Positions 43,046-51,627 of a stretch of 64,000 nt of DNA are shown here, piece by piece (position 1 is the stretch's first letter; each line of letters begins with the position of its first letter). The DNA is from Hymenobacter sp. J193. GTDB taxonomy: Bacteria > Bacteroidota > Bacteroidia > Cytophagales > Hymenobacteraceae. The notes beneath the pieces are model-generated. The model made no database searches, was not told the origin of the DNA, and worked only from the letters and a program-made list of their open reading frames with translations. The DNA is taken from the NCBI RefSeq assembly GCF_024700075.1, contig NZ_JAJONE010000001.1:3619001-3683000 (forward strand), read 5' to 3'. The position numbers and the translations under genes are program-made.

Positions 43046-43138
43046 TAGGAAAAATAACTGCCTGCGATGGTGTTCGATCTGATTTGTAATACCGCGCCGC
43101 TCTGCCTAATAGATTGAAAACGTGCGGGAAGTAGAAAG

Positions 43139-43471
43139 TTATTCTTCTATCACGTAGGTGTGATGCACATGAGTGGTTGTATCGAATATGACACTGCAGC
43201 TTGCTGAGGAACCGGGAGGAATCGAGTAAGAATACCAAATTTTCTTAGTGCGCCCATCAAGTACAGTGTCTATCGATTCTGGATGGCCCATGATGGCAAG
43301 CACCGTTGGGCTTGTCATGCCTTGGTGTATTCTTTTGATGTTTATGAGGTTAGTTCTGCCTGTTTGAGCCTCTCTACTCCAACTTGTTTCGTACTTGATT
43401 ATGATATTATAAACGAAAGCCAGGATAACTGCTATGAAGAGGAAGTGCCCGAAAGAAAAGCGCTTTTTCAT
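43139..43471 (-). CDS. small membrane-anchored protein with SmpA/BamE-like domain
   Basis: A 110-residue protein with one N-terminal membrane helix (FGHFLFIAVILAFVYNIII). Outside it the segment INIKRIHQGMTSPTVLAIMG and HPESID follow the pattern of SmpA/OmlA (BamE-like) domains (I-x-x-G-M-x-x-x-x-V-x-x-x-x-G-x-P). The C-terminal half has beta strands with KIWYSYSIPPG. It starts at 43471 where the membrane helix begins; the longer frame from 43606 adds a low-complexity stretch. The gene is AT-rich, as are its neighbours. Confidence 0.62.
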   Translation of the reverse strand: MKKRFSFGHFLFIAVILAFVYNIIIKYETSWSREAQTGRTNLINIKRIHQGMTSPTVLAIMGHPESIDTVLDGRTKKIWYSYSIPPGSSASCSVIFDTTTHVHHTYVIEE

Positions 43472-43790
43472 ATAGATCTTAGATCTGCCTGCTTGCTGCC
43501 TTCCGCCGTCACTCGATATAGCCGCGTGACGCCTGAGAGCCTGGGGAGCCAAGTTACCAACCATTGCTTCCCCACTAGCCTTTTTGCCCTTCTTCGCAAT
43601 GAACAATTTGGGGACGTAGTCCTCTCAAGGTAGAAAGAAAGGCTAAGCAATAAAGCAAGATACTAACATTGCAGAAAGCACATTTAGACCATAGACAGAA
43701 AGCCGGGTGGAGCCATCCGACCGGAAGCTTCCGCCCCTCGCCACCCCCGGAACCCCTACCTTCGGCCCGAACTTGCCCACGCCCCGCGCC

Positions 43791-44129
43791 ATGCCCCTCG
43801 ACCTCGCCACCTTTCTGCTGCACACCCCCGAAGCCGAGAAAACCACCGTGTACCTGCACGCCGACGATGAGGACGACGACACGCTGCGCACCTGCGCGGC
43901 CCTGCTCGTGGCCCAAACGCAGGATCAGAAGCTGTTCATTACCCTGGAAACGCCGCGCCGCTACCTGGCCCATACCCAGCACCCCGACGAAGACGAGCCC
44001 GAAATCGAATTCCTCCGCGACTACGAAGAGGTAGAAGCCCTGCTGGAAGACGCCGGCCTCGACGGCCTCCACGACGGCGAGCGGGGTATCCTCTACCACA
44101 ATCTGCTGTATCTGCTGATGAACGCGTAG
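43791..44129 (+). CDS. small acidic hypothetical protein
   Basis: A 112-residue very acidic soluble protein (HADDEDDDTLRTC, PDEDEPEIEFLRDYEEVEAL) beginning MPLDLATFLLHTPEAEK and ending in GILYHNLLYLLMNA. TACCTTCG 30 bases upstream is close to the -7 consensus. The longer ORF from 43707 has a Pro-rich, unlikely extension. It converges with the ATP-grasp gene eight bases away. No family recognised. Confidence 0.6.
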   Translation: MPLDLATFLLHTPEAEKTTVYLHADDEDDDTLRTCAALLVAQTQDQKLFITLETPRRYLAHTQHPDEDEPEIEFLRDYEEVEALLEDAGLDGLHDGERGILYHNLLYLLMNA

Positions 44130-44137
44130 GCGGTGCG

Positions 44138-44872
44138 CTAGAAATTACACGCGTCCGGGGTGCCCGTCAGCTCGGCCCAGCGGGCACTCAGAAACTTGGC
44201 ATAGCGCAGGGGCGGCAGGCCGTAGCTGCCAATGGCGTAGCCCTCATTTACCTCGATAACCAGCGTAGCACCGGTGGAGGTCAGCCCAACATCAAGGGCG
44301 TAGGCATGCGGGGCCGGGATGTAGGCCGCCACGGCGGCTTCTACCACGGCGGGGTCGAAATGGGCGCGCCAGTCGCCGCGGTAGGGCTGGGCCGCCAGCA
44401 CTTCCCCGTACCGCACAAAGCAGCGCCACTCAGCCACGAAGCGCACTGGCTCGGCGCACCACACGGGCGTGTTTTCGGCCTGGTCGCCGCAGCCGGCCAG
44501 GTCGCGGAAGTGGCGCACCAGCACGCCGGTAAACTTTTTGCGGGCCAGCAGGGGCTTCACAAACACCGGCCACTGGGCCGGGTCGGCCGCCACGGCATTG
44601 ATGGTTGACTGCCACATGCGCCGCCCCAGAAACGGCTGCAGCTGCGACGGGTAGTCAACCGCCGGGGGCACTGGCCGTCCCAGGGCGCGCAGCGTATCCT
44701 CCACGTGGTCGATGTGGCTTACCACGATGTCGGCCGGGTCGTCGTGGGGTAGTTCGGCAAAGTGGTGAAAGGGCACGATTTCCCAGCCCATCTGCCGGAA
44801 TCCGTCGGCCGCGGCAAAGCAGTTGGTACTGGCCCACTCTCCGGTGGAGTCCTGGTTGATATAAGCCCGCAT
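44138..44872 (-). CDS. ATP-grasp domain protein (DUF4343-like)
   Basis: A 244-residue protein of the ATP-grasp fold in its short, poorly characterised form. It starts MRAYINQDSTGEW and shows VFVKPLLARKKFTGVLVRHF (ATP-binding lysines), WCAEPVRFVAEWRCFVRYGE and the metal-site region ALDVGLTSTGATLVIEVNEGYAIG near the C-terminus. Such proteins ligate carboxylates to amines, often with unknown substrates. It is encoded next to the amidase gene on the same strand, 24 bases downstream. Confidence 0.8.
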   Translation of the reverse strand: MRAYINQDSTGEWASTNCFAAADGFRQMGWEIVPFHHFAELPHDDPADIVVSHIDHVEDTLRALGRPVPPAVDYPSQLQPFLGRRMWQSTINAVAADPAQWPVFVKPLLARKKFTGVLVRHFRDLAGCGDQAENTPVWCAEPVRFVAEWRCFVRYGEVLAAQPYRGDWRAHFDPAVVEAAVAAYIPAPHAYALDVGLTSTGATLVIEVNEGYAIGSYGLPPLRYAKFLSARWAELTGTPDACNF

Positions 44873-44896
44873 AGCAATACAGCGTAGAAATTGACG

Positions 44897-45964
44897 TTAG
44901 CGCCGCCCGGCGTAGTCGGCAATCAGGCCCTCACAAATCCAGTTGGCCAGGGCCTGGCGGTTGTCGGGCACCACAAAGCGGCGCTGGTCTTTCTGGTTGC
45001 GGATGTTGCCCAGCTCCATAAAAACCGCCGGAGCGTGGCTGTTGCGCACCTCGTAGAGCGTGCCGCGCTCCGACACGTTGCCGGAGTAGGGCCGGTTGGG
45101 CTGGGCGCGCTTATAGCGGGCGGTGAACACCTTATGGATGTTCTTGGCCAGGCGCAAACCCAGGGCGTTGTTGGGGTGGTGGTAGAAAAACACGTCGATG
45201 TTCTGGCCCACGCTGCGGCTGTCCACGTGCAAGGCCAGCAGGCGCTGGTAGCTTCGGCCGTGGCGGCTGTGCAGGCGGTTTACCTCGGCAATGCGCTGGC
45301 GCAGGCGCTGCACCTGGCTGAGCGGAATGCGGCGGTTGGGGTGCTGCACCTCGTCGTAGTCGGTGGCCAGCACGGCCTGGTCGCGGATGCCGTCGTTAGG
45401 GTCCTGCACCATCACGTACACCGTGGCCCCGTGTTCCAGCAGCACGCGGGCCAAGCGCACCGTCACGTCGTAGGCGTACTCATCTTCGGCCAGCTTGTAG
45501 GTGCCGTACTGCCCGATGGCGCCGGGGTCGGGGCCGCCGTGCCCGGAGGAAAGGTAGTACACGGCCCCACGCAGGGCCTGGTCGCGCGCCCGCACCCCGG
45601 CATAGGCCGGGCCAAACAGCGCGGCCCGCGTCACGGGGGCGGTTTTGGCGGCTACTGGCGGGGCCGTTTTGGTTTTGGAGACGTTGCGGGCGGGGCGGCC
45701 CACCGGGGGCAACACGTAGGCGCGGCCGGCAACGAGCCCCTTGGAGCCCAGCCGGGCTTTGTTCAGCTGCCGGAACTGGCGCACGTGCTCAGCAGAACGC
45801 AGGCCGTGGCGGCGCAGTAGGGTCTGGACGACGTCGCCGCGCTTGGCCACCACCCGACGGGCGCGCTGGGCCAGGGCGGCGGTGGAAAGCAGGACCAGGC
45901 AAAGAAGGAGAAGAACTGTTCGCAACGGCAGCAGGGGCAAGGCGGGTAAGAAGAGAAGTACCAA
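44897..45964 (-). CDS. N-acetylmuramoyl-L-alanine amidase (Amidase_3)
   Basis: Zinc enzyme cleaving the lactyl-amide bond of peptidoglycan, acting in the periplasm. A signal peptide covers the first 33 residues (LVLLSTAALAQ), followed by a LysM-like segment (KRGDVVQTLLRRHGLRSAEHV). The Amidase_3 domain has the first zinc His in LSSGHGGPDPGAIG, Glu in LAEDEYAYDV, the second His in LALHVDSRSV and the catalytic Glu in VFMELGNIRNQKD. It totals 355 residues. The ATP-grasp gene follows closely. Confidence 0.92.
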   Translation of the reverse strand: MVLLFLPALPLLPLRTVLLLLCLVLLSTAALAQRARRVVAKRGDVVQTLLRRHGLRSAEHVRQFRQLNKARLGSKGLVAGRAYVLPPVGRPARNVSKTKTAPPVAAKTAPVTRAALFGPAYAGVRARDQALRGAVYYLSSGHGGPDPGAIGQYGTYKLAEDEYAYDVTVRLARVLLEHGATVYVMVQDPNDGIRDQAVLATDYDEVQHPNRRIPLSQVQRLRQRIAEVNRLHSRHGRSYQRLLALHVDSRSVGQNIDVFFYHHPNNALGLRLAKNIHKVFTARYKRAQPNRPYSGNVSERGTLYEVRNSHAPAVFMELGNIRNQKDQRRFVVPDNRQALANWICEGLIADYAGRR

Positions 45965-46115
45965 CTACGGGAAAAGCCGCGGGAAATATGCAATCGGCCT
46001 ATATATCGGGCAAAAAGAGTACGAAAGGCGCCGCAAAACCCTCTGCCAGCCCATGCCGGAGACGAACCTTCCGGCAAGCTCGTCGTAAGAACGCCCCAAC
46101 CTTTCCCACAGACCC

Positions 46116-46739
46116 ATGAAAACTCCTTTTCTCTCCCTGCTCACCCTCTCGGCCCTCACGCTGGCCAGCTGCGACAGTCTCAACAAGCCCGCCGCCAAAG
46201 ACGAGCCTCAGGAAGCTACTGCCGATACCGCCGTGGTGTACCGCGACGGTAAAACTGCCGGCGACGTGGCCGATGATGCCGCCAACGGCGCGGAAAATGC
46301 CTTCGACATTGCCTCGGCCAAGCTCACCGATACCACTTTCCCCGAAATCAAAACCAAGGGCGTGACCGTGCGCGGCAACGAGGATTACCAGGTGTACTCC
46401 GTGGATGAAACCGTGCTCTTCGACACCGACAAGGCCACCATTAAGCCCTCGGCCGCCGCTACCCTGCAGGAAGTTGTTGGCTCCATTGGCCAGCGCCATG
46501 CCGACAAGGATGTGCGCGTAATGGGCTTTGCCGACTCGCGTGGCGACGCCAGCTACAATAAAGACCTGGCCCAGCAGCGCGCCAACGCCGTGAAGAGCTA
46601 CCTCGTGGACACCGGCAAGATGCCCGCCGCCAAAATCAGCACCGAGAGTTTCGGCGAGCAGCAGCCTGCCGCCACCAACGCCACCGCCGCCGGCCGCAAG
46701 GAAAACCGCCGCGTAGAGCTGGTGGTGCGCGTACGCTAG
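46116..46739 (+). CDS. OmpA-family lipoprotein
   Basis: A 207-residue outer-membrane lipoprotein: signal MKTPFLSLLTLSALTLASC with lipobox LASC (Cys19), a 70-residue spacer, then an OmpA/MotB-type domain. The peptidoglycan-binding features are DTDKATIKPSAAATLQEVVG, the GFADSRGDASYNKDLAQQRA block with the conserved Asp and Arg, and KENRRVELVVRVR at the end. It tethers the outer membrane to the wall. A terminator follows directly. Confidence 0.92.
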   Translation: MKTPFLSLLTLSALTLASCDSLNKPAAKDEPQEATADTAVVYRDGKTAGDVADDAANGAENAFDIASAKLTDTTFPEIKTKGVTVRGNEDYQVYSVDETVLFDTDKATIKPSAAATLQEVVGSIGQRHADKDVRVMGFADSRGDASYNKDLAQQRANAVKSYLVDTGKMPAAKISTESFGEQQPAATNATAAGRKENRRVELVVRVR

Positions 46740-46758
46740 ACAACCCCGATTTTCTTAC

Positions 46759-46794
46759 AAAGCCTGCCCTTCCGCGCTGTAAGGGCAGGCTTTT
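46759..46794 (+). terminator. intrinsic terminator after the OmpA lipoprotein
   Basis: AAAGCCTGCCCTT and AAGGGCAGGCTTT form a 13-base-pair stem around nine bases, followed by a T-rich tract. It lies 20 bases past the stop codon. Confidence 0.9.
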
Positions 46795-46831
46795 GTTTTG
46801 GATCGGAGGCTGTTTGTCTTGGTAGAGTACT

Positions 46832-46927
46832 GTAGAGACGCATACTTGCGTCTCGTCGTTGAACGACAATGGTTGGCGCCGCGCGGCCTGTGTAGTTCAA
46901 CGACGAGACGCAAGTATGCGTCTCTAC
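46832..46927. repeat. perfect 33-bp-arm inverted repeat with nested palindromes
   Basis: Arms at 46832-46864 and 46895-46927 are exactly complementary over 33 bases. Each arm itself holds a small palindrome, GAGACGCA-TACT-TGCGTCTC, so alternative cruciform-like folds are possible. The loop of 30 bases is GC-rich. It lies between an OmpA-type gene and an AraC-type regulator gene on the same strand. Confidence 0.88.
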
Positions 46928-46998
46928 ATCGGGCTAATAGTTAAAACGAGTCCAACCTTCTGCTTGGCTTAGAGTTGACAAACGCAAAAAAACCGCTT

Positions 46999-47418
46999 AT
47001 GCCTACGCCCATCCCCAAAAAGCTCCTGGCCCGCCAGCACGAAATCACGGCCGACTTCACCCGCCTCGTGTACGCCCACGTGGACGACCTGGCCACCGGA
47101 CGGGCTACGGAAGCGCTGGAAATCCGGGACTTTGCCAGCCAGCTGTGCATTCATCCCACCCACCTGAGCAACACGCTCAAGCTCACCACCGGCGAGGCAC
47201 CCTGCGCCATTTATGAGCGCAAGCTGGTGGAAGTATCGAAAGAGCTGCTCCGGGACCCGCACCAGAGCATAGCCACGGTGGCCGCCCGCCTCACCTACGA
47301 CCCATCCAATTTCACCAAGTTCTTCAAGCGCTTCGTGGGCACTACGCCCCGCCAGTACCGGGAGGAGGCGCTACTGGCGCAGCTTGCTCCTGAAAAAACG
47401 GAAGCTGTCACCAGTTAA
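46999..47418 (+). CDS. AraC-family HTH regulator
   Basis: A 139-residue DNA-binding protein with only a short N-terminal part and an AraC-type double helix-turn-helix. The first HTH covers IRDFASQLCIHPTHLSNTLK and the second SIATVAARLTYDPSNFTKFF, followed by the family signature FKRFVGTTPRQYR. No effector-binding domain is present. The ATG at 46999 is used; a TTG eight codons upstream is less likely. The SDR gene lies 72 bases downstream in the same direction and may be a target. Confidence 0.9.
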   Translation: MPTPIPKKLLARQHEITADFTRLVYAHVDDLATGRATEALEIRDFASQLCIHPTHLSNTLKLTTGEAPCAIYERKLVEVSKELLRDPHQSIATVAARLTYDPSNFTKFFKRFVGTTPRQYREEALLAQLAPEKTEAVTS

Positions 47419-47490
47419 ACTGAACTACTCACCAGAGCGCGACGCAGCCGGGGCCAGACCTTTGCGGAGTATTTAACCTACTTCGTTTTT

Positions 47491-48252
47491 ATGAGCACTC
47501 GCAAAATAGCGCTGGTAACCGGCGGCAGCCGGGGCCTGGGCAAAAACATGGCCCTGCACCTGGCCCAGAAAGGCATCGGCGTTCTGCTGACCTACCACAG
47601 CCAGCAGGCCGACGCCGACCAGGTAGTGGCCGAAATTGAGGAGCAGGGAGGCCAGGCCGCCGCGCTGCCGCTGGATGCCACCAACGTAGCCTCTTTCGAC
47701 GGCTTTCTGGCGCAGGTGCAGCACACGTTGCGCACCACCTTCGGGGCCGAGAAGTTCGACTTTCTCATCAACAACGCCGGCACGGCCCTGTACGCGCCCT
47801 TTGCCGACACCACGGAGGCGCAGTTTGATGAGATGATGAACATCCACCTCAAAGGCCCCTTCTTCCTCACCCAGAAAGCACTACCTCTTATCAACCACGG
47901 CGGCCGCATCATCAACATCTCCTCCGGGCTGGCGCGGTTTGCCAACCCCGGCTCTTCCACCTACGCCAGCATGAAGGGCGCAATCGAGGTGCTCACGCGC
48001 TACCAGGCCAGGGAGCTGGGCAGCCGCGGTATTGCCGCCAACGTGGTAGCGCCCGGTCCTATTGCCACCGACTTTGGCGGGGGCCGCGTACGCGACAACG
48101 AGGAGTTGAACCAGCACCTGGCCGCCGCTACGGCCCTGGGCCGCGTGGGCCTGCCCGACGATATCGGCCCCATCGTAGCCTTCCTCTGCACCGAGGATGC
48201 CCGCTGGATCAATGCCCAGCGCATTGAGGGCTCCGGGGGCATATTCGTGTAG
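47491..48252 (+). CDS. short-chain dehydrogenase/reductase
   Basis: NAD(P)-dependent SDR of 253 residues. The cofactor motif TGGSRGLGKNMALHLA (TGxxxGxG) lies near residue 11, NNAG in FLINNAGTALY near 91-94, the catalytic Ser in INISSGLARF, and Tyr/Lys in STYASMKGAIEVL (YxxxK). It ends with the typical INAQRIEGSGGIFV. The substrate is unknown. The AraC-type regulator upstream may control it. A strong terminator follows. Confidence 0.92.
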   Translation: MSTRKIALVTGGSRGLGKNMALHLAQKGIGVLLTYHSQQADADQVVAEIEEQGGQAAALPLDATNVASFDGFLAQVQHTLRTTFGAEKFDFLINNAGTALYAPFADTTEAQFDEMMNIHLKGPFFLTQKALPLINHGGRIINISSGLARFANPGSSTYASMKGAIEVLTRYQARELGSRGIAANVVAPGPIATDFGGGRVRDNEELNQHLAAATALGRVGLPDDIGPIVAFLCTEDARWINAQRIEGSGGIFV

Positions 48253-48281
48253 CTTCACCAGAAGGCAACTAGCCACCAAAC

Positions 48282-48316
48282 AAAACGCCCGTACGGATTT
48301 CGTACGGGCGTTTTTT
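48282..48316. terminator. bidirectional terminator after the SDR gene
   Basis: AAAACGCCCGTACG and CGTACGGGCGTTTT form a 14-base-pair stem with loop GATTT and six T on the plus strand. It separates the SDR gene from the convergent DUF3667 gene. Confidence 0.9.
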
Positions 48317-48331
48317 ATAAAAACTATCAGG

Positions 48332-49195
48332 CTACCGAGGGATGACCGGCTGCGCGGAATGCTGGGTTTTGTGCTTGATGAAGGCCTGGATCTGCTCCCG
48401 GTTGAGCATGATCATGATGAACGTAGCTATAGTCAGCGTGATGAGGTAGCCACCCATAGCCGCTGCCCAGCCGCGCAGGTAGCGCCCCACTGCCGACAGC
48501 CCGGTGCCTTGCAACAAGCTGCCGTAGGCCCAGCTTTGGTAAGCCAGCGTAAGAAATGTCACGCTCATCATCAGCATCTGCCCGCTGCGGGTGCCATTCA
48601 GCAAATACAGCACCGGCAGTACCAGCAAGGTCAGAAAGTGGGAGGTGCCCGTCACGAACGTAGCTACCGTGATGGACTCGGCGTAGTTAAAACCGCCGCG
48701 CCGCAGAAACAGACGCACTACCGCCGAGGTGAGGGGCAACAGGGCCACCGCAAACCAGTTGATGTATTTCGAGAAGAACCCAATGAAGCGCTCCTGTGCT
48801 ATCCGTAGCGCAGCCGGAATGGAAGGGTCGTGGGTATTGTAGGGCCGCAGGTGCAGCACCACGTACAGAAACGTGATAAGCCCGGTAATAATGAGCAGGT
48901 AGGAAAGCGGCCGGAAAAACGGCGCCCGTTGCCCCGCCAAGTACCGCTGCAACGTAGGACCCGGTCGGCGCAGCATCTGCTGCAGGGTGTAGGGCAGCCC
49001 CTTATCCACGTGCCAGATGCTGTGCGGAATGTCGTGCAGCCAGTGGCCCAGGGTAATGCGCCGGTGCGTGCTGGCTGCCTGCCCGCAGTGGGCGCAGAAC
49101 TCGTCGTGCAGGGTGGTGCCGCAGTTCAGGCAGGCGTGCGGCGCGGGCTCGATGAGGGCAGCCGTAGCCGGGCTGGAGGCAGAAGTAGCGTGCAT
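48332..49195 (-). CDS. DUF3667 membrane protein with zinc ribbon
   Basis: A 287-residue membrane protein. The N-terminal zinc ribbon is CLNCGTTLHDEFCAHCGQ (two CxxC pairs near 22-39), followed by the DUF3667 pattern RITLGHWLHDIPHSIWHVDKG and LRRPGPTLQRYLAGQRAPFFRPLSYLL. Four to five membrane helices fill the rest. The family is widespread in Bacteroidota with unknown function. Confidence 0.85.
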   Translation of the reverse strand: MHATSASSPATAALIEPAPHACLNCGTTLHDEFCAHCGQAASTHRRITLGHWLHDIPHSIWHVDKGLPYTLQQMLRRPGPTLQRYLAGQRAPFFRPLSYLLIITGLITFLYVVLHLRPYNTHDPSIPAALRIAQERFIGFFSKYINWFAVALLPLTSAVVRLFLRRGGFNYAESITVATFVTGTSHFLTLLVLPVLYLLNGTRSGQMLMMSVTFLTLAYQSWAYGSLLQGTGLSAVGRYLRGWAAAMGGYLITLTIATFIMIMLNREQIQAFIKHKTQHSAQPVIPR

Positions 49196-49255
49196 AGCAA
49201 AGGCCTACGGAAAATGAACCGGCCTAAAAATACAGAATGCCCTGGCACGCTAGGC

Positions 49256-49284
49256 AAAAAAATAGCCGGTCAGTAAGACCGGCT
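49256..49284 (-). terminator. terminator after the 54-codon gene
   Basis: AGCCGGT and ACCGGCT pair around CTTACTG, and seven T follow on the minus strand (complement of 49256-49262). It lies about 30 bases past the small gene's stop. Confidence 0.85.
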
Positions 49285-49313
49285 GGTATCATCAGGGGAA
49301 AGCGGGCAATTTA

Positions 49314-49478
49314 CTACCGGCTGATGGGCTGCAGCTCCGAAGCGTTTTTGCGCAGCTCCATTAGCAGCGGCGCATACGCCTGAGCTCCTTGCCGGGCCGC
49401 CAGCTGCTGCAGGCGCGTGAGCACGTGCTGTTTGAACTCAATAGGAGAGAAGCGGGGCGAAGACGTGGGCGACTTCAT
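49314..49478 (-). CDS. small conserved-looking hypothetical protein (54 aa)
   Basis: ATG at 49478 to TAG at 49314 encodes 54 residues: MKSPTSSPRFSPIEFKQHVL, then helix-forming TRLQQLAARQGAQAYAPLLM and ELRKNASELQPISR. It is too short for routine ORF cut-offs. Support comes from the balanced, helical composition, high-GC codon use like the neighbours, and a strong terminator just downstream. Function unknown. Confidence 0.6.
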   Translation of the reverse strand: MKSPTSSPRFSPIEFKQHVLTRLQQLAARQGAQAYAPLLMELRKNASELQPISR

Positions 49479-49655
49479 AGGGCAAGCGGCAATAGGAGCG
49501 GGCGGGAGGTTAGGCGGAAGCTACAGGCTTGTACGCGGCACCTAATAGAAAGGTGTGGTAGTCTGGCCGGAATTTAACTGCGTAAAAACCAGAAAATTCC
49601 GGTGGCAGTCCTGATATGCCGCCACCGGAATCCTGTACGTCAATAATACGCCGAA

Positions 49656-50117
49656 TTACGTGTGAAACAAGGGCCGGGCCGGGTTCCAGATGCCCCACGG
49701 AATCATGAGCAGCACCAGCAGCAGGGCCACAGCAAACCATATAAACGCCTTTTTGTGCTTGAGCTCCGGGTCGGTGGCTTTTTTGGAGAGCGTGCGGCCT
49801 ACCTGTGCGGCTACTACGGCCAGCAGCATGCCTACCAGGTGCTCCACGGCAAAAAAGCGGCCGGTGGGGTCTTTCATCACGGCGCTGCCGGCCGTTTCAA
49901 ACGCCTTGGCACCCCAGGGGCTGATGAAGTACAGAATGATGCCCAGCAGCAGCTGCAGATGCATAGAGCCCACAAAGGCGGCGCCCATGCCATTGTCGGC
50001 ACCAACGTAGGGCTTGCGGCCCTGCCAGCCACTCAGGGCGCGGAACAAGGCTATCAGCCCGAAGATGAGGACGAGCCAGCGCGTCCAGGAGTGTAACAGC
50101 AGTACGGTTGAGTACAT
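49656..50117 (-). CDS. four-helix membrane protein, possibly cytochrome b561-like
   Basis: A 153-residue membrane protein with helices near 5-25, 48-66, 88-106 and 122-142. Conserved-looking His residues (HSWTRWLVLIFG, GSMHLQLLLGIILYFISPWG, AVEHLVGMLLAVVAAQ) stand near helix ends, the arrangement seen in small di-haem-type membrane proteins, but haem binding is not shown. The start gives MYSTVLLLHSWTRW. The 2'-5' RNA ligase-like gene is upstream on the same strand. Confidence 0.75.
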   Translation of the reverse strand: MYSTVLLLHSWTRWLVLIFGLIALFRALSGWQGRKPYVGADNGMGAAFVGSMHLQLLLGIILYFISPWGAKAFETAGSAVMKDPTGRFFAVEHLVGMLLAVVAAQVGRTLSKKATDPELKHKKAFIWFAVALLLVLLMIPWGIWNPARPLFHT

Positions 50118-50195
50118 AGCGCGGAAAAAGAGGTGAAGTAGAAGCGGTAAAGGTCGGGGCGCAAAGCCAGATTACAAGCCAAGCGGCTGCAAGCC

Positions 50196-50786
50196 CTAAC
50201 GCGCCGCCGCGCCGGAGGCCGCAAACAGGGTAGGCGCGGCCTCGTGCTTGTGGCCCTCAAACGGAAATATCTTCTCCGGCACAAACTTTTCGTCTTCCTG
50301 CCGCAGAATCGCCAGGTTGTTGATGCTGAGCTTGAGGTTGAAGGTTTGCTGGTTGAGGTACTGCAGCACCGGCCCCAGCAAATCGGGCGTGGTGTCGTGC
50401 AAGGCCAGGGAAATATGCGGCAGCCAGCAGTCGGGCCCGCTGAACTTATCGGTGCGCAAACACAGTGGCGCGGTGGTGCGCAGAATACGCCGATGCAGCT
50501 GGTTGAGGCCATCGGAGCGCAGCACCGGGATGTAGATAACCGGGTTAGGTCCCGGAAACACGCCCAGCCCGGTCGTGAAGGCCGCAAACGGCGCCGTAGT
50601 GCGCGCCACCTCCTGCAGCACCGCCTTCAGCGACGAGAGCTTGCGTACTCCTGCCAGCTGGTAGGTGATGTGCGGGTCGGGCGTGGCCTGCACGTCGTCG
50701 AGCCCGAACTCCGCCTCCAGGCTCTTGATGATGCCATTGATGCGGGCGGCGCTCTGCGGGTTCAGAATGGAGGTGATGGCGAGCAT
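50196..50786 (-). CDS. 2'-5' RNA ligase superfamily protein
   Basis: A 196-residue member of the 2H phosphoesterase/ligase fold with both HxT/S motifs: PDPHITYQL near 38-46 and LPHISLALH about 80 residues later. Bacterial relatives act on RNA or small nucleotides (2'-5' ligase, ThpR, CPDase). The substrate is unknown here. The Met at 50786 starts a clean domain; the upstream 24 residues from 50858 are Ser/Cys-rich and unlikely. Confidence 0.83.
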   Translation of the reverse strand: MLAITSILNPQSAARINGIIKSLEAEFGLDDVQATPDPHITYQLAGVRKLSSLKAVLQEVARTTAPFAAFTTGLGVFPGPNPVIYIPVLRSDGLNQLHRRILRTTAPLCLRTDKFSGPDCWLPHISLALHDTTPDLLGPVLQYLNQQTFNLKLSINNLAILRQEDEKFVPEKIFPFEGHKHEAAPTLFAASGAAAR

Positions 50787-50919
50787 AGAGGAAGATACGC
50801 AGCTAGTCTCAGCAGCCGCCTGGGAGGGTTGGCTGCAAGATAAAGGCATTTTGGACATCGGAAGGAGCAGAGACGGAAGCGAAAGAAGGGCGGCGAAGCG
50901 CCAGAAAGAAACGGCGGGC

Positions 50920-51471
50920 TTAGCGGCCGGCCGCCAGCTGCATTTGCTGGTTGAACTGGTGGCTCTGCCCGCGCGGGATGCTGAGCGTTTGCCACTGCGG
51001 GCCGCGCCAGAGCTTGGCCAGCACCACCACTTGGCCCACGTGCGCGGCGTAGTGCGCCACCTGCCGCTGCAAAGCCCCCAGCGCCGTGTAGACCTCCCCC
51101 CGAATTGTCACGGGCCGCAGCAAATCGGCGGGCTGCATAGCGTCCAGCAGGTCGAACAGAATCTGCCAGGCAGCTTCCCATTCGGCCAGGAGCACGGTGG
51201 GCTCGGCCGTGGCGGGCTGCTCAAACTCCTGGTCGCGGCGGCGGGTGGGCTTTTCCCCGTCAGTGATCCAGAAATCGGTAAAGCGGGAGCGGAGGTTGCC
51301 CACCATGTGCTGCACCAGCACCGCTACGCTGTTGCTTTCGGGGCCGGGCACCGCCAGCCAGTCGGTGGGCGAGAGTTGAGCCAGGGCACGGTCGGCCAGG
51401 GCTTTGTAGCTGGTGAAGGCGTGGCGGATGCTGATCAGCACCGCCGGTCCCAACGCGTCGAGTTCAGCCAT
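50920..51471 (-). CDS. DinB/DUF1572-family protein
   Basis: A 183-residue four-helix-bundle protein of the DinB/YfiT superfamily. The metal-ligand histidines are in VLVQHMVGNLRSRFTDF and ALQRQVAHYAAHVGQVVVLAK, the DUF1572 arrangement. Such proteins are often thiol-dependent transferases or hydrolases of unknown substrate. The start at 51471 is the first Met of a regular N-terminus; the longer frame adds a 34-residue Ser/Pro-rich leader. It is divergently transcribed from the AsmA-like gene. Confidence 0.8.
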   Translation of the reverse strand: MAELDALGPAVLISIRHAFTSYKALADRALAQLSPTDWLAVPGPESNSVAVLVQHMVGNLRSRFTDFWITDGEKPTRRRDQEFEQPATAEPTVLLAEWEAAWQILFDLLDAMQPADLLRPVTIRGEVYTALGALQRQVAHYAAHVGQVVVLAKLWRGPQWQTLSIPRGQSHQFNQQMQLAAGR

Positions 51472-51627
51472 AGAGTACGGTACGCAAGGTGTGGTAGCAG
51501 GTAAAAGTAGGGGTTCTACGCTACTCCCGCCAGTAGGGTCGTCCGATTTGCGGGTGGGCCCGTCGCAGCTCAACTATTTGCCGGCCTTCACGTTCAGCCT
51601 TCGTTTGTCGCCGCTTTTTCCGCTGCT

